Shown in pieces: positions 60,101 through 64,000 of a stretch of DNA of 64,000 nucleotides (positions within the stretch are counted from its first letter, which is position 1; every line of letters starts with the position of its first letter). A model generated the notes under the pieces. It did no database searches and was not told the DNA's origin. It saw nothing but the letters and a program-made list of their open reading frames with translations. Made by a program: the position numbers and the translations under genes. The stretch comes from Paratinospora sagittata (lineage: Eukaryota > Streptophyta > Magnoliopsida > Ranunculales > Menispermaceae), in NCBI GenBank assembly GCA_035771175.1, contig CM069594.1, positions 15,471,670 to 15,535,669 on the forward strand, read 5' to 3'.

Positions 60101-63100
60101 TTACTAGAAGAAAAAAAGTGATTGTTCTTCTCTTCCTTATATAATGAATCATTGAACTTACTTATGATAAAAATTAAATCACTTTTACTTCAAGAATGTA
60201 ATGGTTATGGTGTTGAAACCTGGGGCAGATTTTGGCCCAGTTGCCAATCAAAGGCATGACTTTTCTATGATTATATTAGTTTCAGGCTTGAATTAGTAAA
60301 AACAATTGATTGATTTGTTTTTAAATTCTATGTTTTCGCATGATAAAATAAATCAATGGAATTGACTTGGATATTAGGATATATATATTATAGGTTGGAT
60401 GTTCATTAGGCATATATTTTACAGGTTTTCAAAATCCTTTTTGCTGATAATAGAAAGGAGACTATCATTTTTTTTGTTGAAAGCCTATAGATTACATGAA
60501 ACTGCTCCATTTACTGAAAGAAAGAAAGTGATTGTTCTTCTCTTCCTTATATAATGAATCATTGAACTTACTTATGATTAAAATTAAATCTCTTTTACAT
60601 CAAGAATGTAATGGTTATGGTGTTGAAACTTGGGGCAGATTTTTGCCCAGTTGCCTATCTAAGGCATGACTTTTCTATCATTATATTAATTATATGCTTG
60701 AATTAGTAAAAATAATTGATTGATTTGTTTTTGTATTCTATGTTTTGGCATGATAAAATAAATCAATGGAATTGACTTGGATATTAGGATATATATATTA
60801 TAGGTTGGATTTTCATTAGGCATATATTTTGCAGGTATTCGAAATCCATTTTCCTGAAAATACAAAGGAGACTATCATTTTTTTTTGCTGAAAGCCTTGA
60901 GATTACGTGAAACTGCTCCATTTACTGGAAGAAAGAAAGTGATTGTTCTTCTCTTCCTTATATAATGAATCATTGAACTTACTTATGATTATAATTAAAT
61001 CACTTTTACATCAAGAATGTAATGGTTATGGTGTTGAAACTTGGGGGAGATTTTTGCCCAGTTGCCAATCAAAGGCATGACTTTTCTATGATTATATTAA
61101 TTTTATCCTTGAATTAGTAAAAACATTTGGTTGATTTGTTTTTGTAATCTATGTTTTGGCATGATAAAATAAATCAATGGAATTGATTTGGATATGAGGA
61201 TATCTCTTATATGGTGGATTCCATTAGGCATACATTTTACAGGTTTTCAAAATCTTTTTTGCTGAAAATACAAAAGATACTATCATTTTTTTTTGTTGAA
61301 AGCCTAGAGATTACATGAAACTGCTCCATTTACGGGAAGAAAGAAAGTGATTTTTCTTCTCTTCCTTATATAATGAATCATTGAACTTACTTATGATTAA
61401 AACTAAATCACTTTTACATGAAGAATGTAATGGTTATGGTGTTGAAACTTGCGGCAGATTTTTGTTCAGTTGCCAATCAAAGGCATGACTTTTCTATGAT
61501 TATATTAATTTTGTGCTTGAATTAGTAAAAACAATTGATTGATTTGTTTTTGTATTCTACGTTTAGGCATGATAAAATAAATCAATGGAATTGCCTTGGA
61601 TATTAGGATATATATATTATAGGTTGGATGTTCGTTTGGCATATATTTTACAGGTTTTCAAAATCCTTTTTGCTGAATATACAAAGGAGACTATCATTTT
61701 TTTTTGTTGAAAGCCTAGAGATTACATGAAGCTGCTCCATTGACTGGAAGAAAGAAAGTGATTGTTCTTCTCTTCCTTATATAATGAATCATTGAACTTA
61801 CTTATGATTAAAATTAAATCACTTTTACATCAAGAATGTAATGGTTATGGTGTTGAAACCTGGTGCAGATTTTTGCCCAGTTGCCAATCTAAGGCATGAC
61901 TTTTCTATGATTATATTAATTTTATGCTTGAATTAGTAAAAATAATTGATTGATTTGTTTTTGTATTCTACGTTTAGGCATGATAAAATAAATCAATGGG
62001 ATCGACTTGGATATTAGGATATATATATTATAGGTTGGATGTTCATTAGGCATATATTTTACAGGTTTTCAAAATCCGTTTTGCTGAATATACAAAGGAG
62101 ACTATCATTTTTTTTTGTTGAAAGCCTAGAGATTACTGAAACTGCTCCATTTACTAGAAGAAAAAAAGTGATTGTTCTTCTCTTCCTTATATAATGAATC
62201 ATTGAACTTACTTATGATAAAAATTAAATCACTTTTACATCAAGAATGTAATGGTTATGGTGTTGAAACCTGGGGCAGATTTTGGCCCAGTTGCCAATCA
62301 AAGGCATGACTTTTCTATGATTATATTAGTTTTAGGCTTGAATTAGTAAAAACAATTGATTGATTTGTTTTTAAATTCTATGTTTTCGCATGATAAAATA
62401 AATCAATGGAATTGACTTGGATATTAGGATATATATATTATAGGTTGGATGTTCATTAGGCATATATTTTACAGGTTTTCAAAATCCTTTTTGCTGATAA
62501 TACAAAGGAGACTATCATTTTTTTTTGTTGAAAGCCTATAGATTACATGACACTGCTCCATTTACTGAAAGAAAGAAAGTGATTGTTCTTCTCTTCCTTA
62601 TATAATGAATCATTGAACTTACTTATGATTAAAATTAAATCTCTTTTACATCAAGAATGTAATCGTTATGGTGTTGAAACTTGGGGCAGATTTTTGCCCA
62701 GTTGCCAATCAAAGGCATGACTTTTCTATGATTATATTAATTTTATCCTTGAATTAGTAAAAACAATTGATTGATTTGTTTTTGTATTCTAGGTTTTGGC
62801 ATGATAAAATAAATCAATGGAATTGATTTGGATATGAGGATATATCTTATATGTTGGATGTCCATTAGGCATACATTTTACAGGTTTTCAAAATCTTTTT
62901 TGCTGAAAATACAAAGGATACTATCATTTTTTTTGGTTGAAAGCCTAGAGATTACATGAAACTGCTCCATTTACGGGAAGAAAGAAAGTGATTTTTCTTC
63001 TCTTCCTTATATAATGAATCATTGAACTTACTTATGATTAAAATTAAATCACTTTTACATGAAGAATGTAATGGTTATGGTGTTGAAACCTGGGGCAGAT

Positions 63101-64000
63101 TTTTGTTCAGTTGCCAATCAAAGGCATGACTTTTCTATGATTATATTAGTTTTATGCTTGAATTAGTAAAAACAATTGATTGATTTGTTTTTGTATTCTA
63201 TGTTTTGGCATGATAAAATAAATCAATGGAATTGACTTGGATATTAGCATATATATATTATAGGTTGGATGTTCATTAGGCATATATTTTACAGGTTTTC
63301 AAAATCCTTTTTGCTGAATATACAAAGGAGACTATCATTTTTTTTTGTTGAAAGCCTAGAGATTACTTGAAACTGCTCCATTTACTGGAAGAAAGAAAGT
63401 GATTGTTCTTCTCTTCCTTATATAATGAATTATTGAACTTACTTATGATTAAAATTAAATCACTTTTACATCAAGAATGTAATGGTTATGGTGTTGAAAT
63501 TTGGGGTAGATTTTTGCCCAGATGCCAATCAAAGGCATGACTTTTCTATGATTATATTATTTTTTTGCTTGAATTAGTAAAAATATTTGATTGACTTGTT
63601 TTTGAATTCTATGTTTTGGCATGATTAAAAAAATCAGTGGAATTGATTTGGATATGAGGATATATCTTATATGGTGGATTCCATTAGGCATACATTTTAC
63701 AGGTTTTCAAAATCTTTTTTGCTGAAAATACAAAGGATACTATCATTTTTTTTTGTTGAAAGCCGAGAGATTACATGAAACTGCTCCATTTACGGGAAGA
63801 AAGAAAGTGATTCTTCTTCTCTTCCTTATATAATGAATCATTGAACTTACTTATGATTAAAACTAAATCACTTTTACATGAAGAATGTAATGGTTATGGT
63901 GTTGAAACTTGCGGCAGATTTTTGTTCAGTTGCCAATCAAAGGCATGACTTTTCTATGATTATATTAATTTTATGCTTGAATTAGTAAAAACAATTGATT
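57126..64000. repeat. Satellite array, ~410-bp monomer (block S5)
   Basis: About 17 monomers, starting at 57140, 57551, 57962, 58373, 58784, 59195, 59603, 60014, 60425, 60835, 61243, 61654, 62065, 62475 and onward. A four-monomer set (CCGTTTTGCTG; AGAAAGG; ATTCGAAATCCATTTTCC; AAAAGATAC with TTGCGGCAG) at 58373 repeats at 60014 with only a few differences by eye. The right end carries the TTTGGGGTAGA variant also found in S1 (about 3079) and S2 (about 17438). The array runs off the window. Confidence 0.95.

Overview
The window is repetitive, non-genic plant nuclear DNA, probably pericentromeric or centromeric heterochromatin of a flowering plant. The evidence is an AT-rich tandem satellite with a monomer of about 410 bp interrupted by plant-type Ty3/gypsy LTR retrotransposons with a chromodomain integrase and an initiator-Met tRNA primer site. 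No ordinary host gene, tRNA, rRNA or CRISPR array is visible, and I cannot name the species.

Layout: satellite 1-5054; element A 5055-16136; satellite 16137-22504; element B 22505-28447; satellite 28448-35390; element C 35391-49108, itself holding a probable 2.9 kb solo LTR of another family at 38524-41469; satellite 49109-51590; element D 51591-57125; satellite 57126-64000. A-D belong to one family, lie in the same (minus) orientation, start TGTCACACC and end TATTACA on the plus strand, and each has a perfect 5-bp target-site duplication (GAATC, GGATA, TTGGA, CATAC). The satellite has higher-order structure: an eight-monomer period of about 3.27 kb on the left and a four-monomer period of about 1.64 kb on the right.

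The reference structure, read 5' to 3' on the minus strand, is: LTR (1.35-1.57 kb), tRNA-iMet primer site, AT-rich leader, an extra ORF (about 530 codons, resembling the putative plant transposon protein family), a spacer with three hairpin-like repeats, one gag-pol frame (about 1572 codons: Gag with N-terminal AT-hook and CCHC knuckle, protease, RT, RNase H, integrase, chromodomain), polypurine tract, LTR. The family looks like a Tekay/Del-type chromovirus. Two features set it apart: the sense-oriented extra ORF upstream of gag, and a U3 tandem array of 9-21 units of 20-21 bp, each carrying the palindrome GAACGTTC, directly upstream of the TATA box.

All four copies are damaged. A has a 1-bp frameshift in integrase and a stop in the extra ORF. 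B has lost the extra ORF, primer site, most of R-U5 and the protease/RT-N region, and has an in-frame 237-bp duplication in integrase. C is interrupted by the solo LTR and has a +1 frameshift. D has lost gag-pol and carries the extra ORF inverted relative to its LTRs. In an intact relative, the LTR would drive transcription, Gag-Pol would supply particle, reverse transcription and integration functions, and the extra ORF would add an unknown function.
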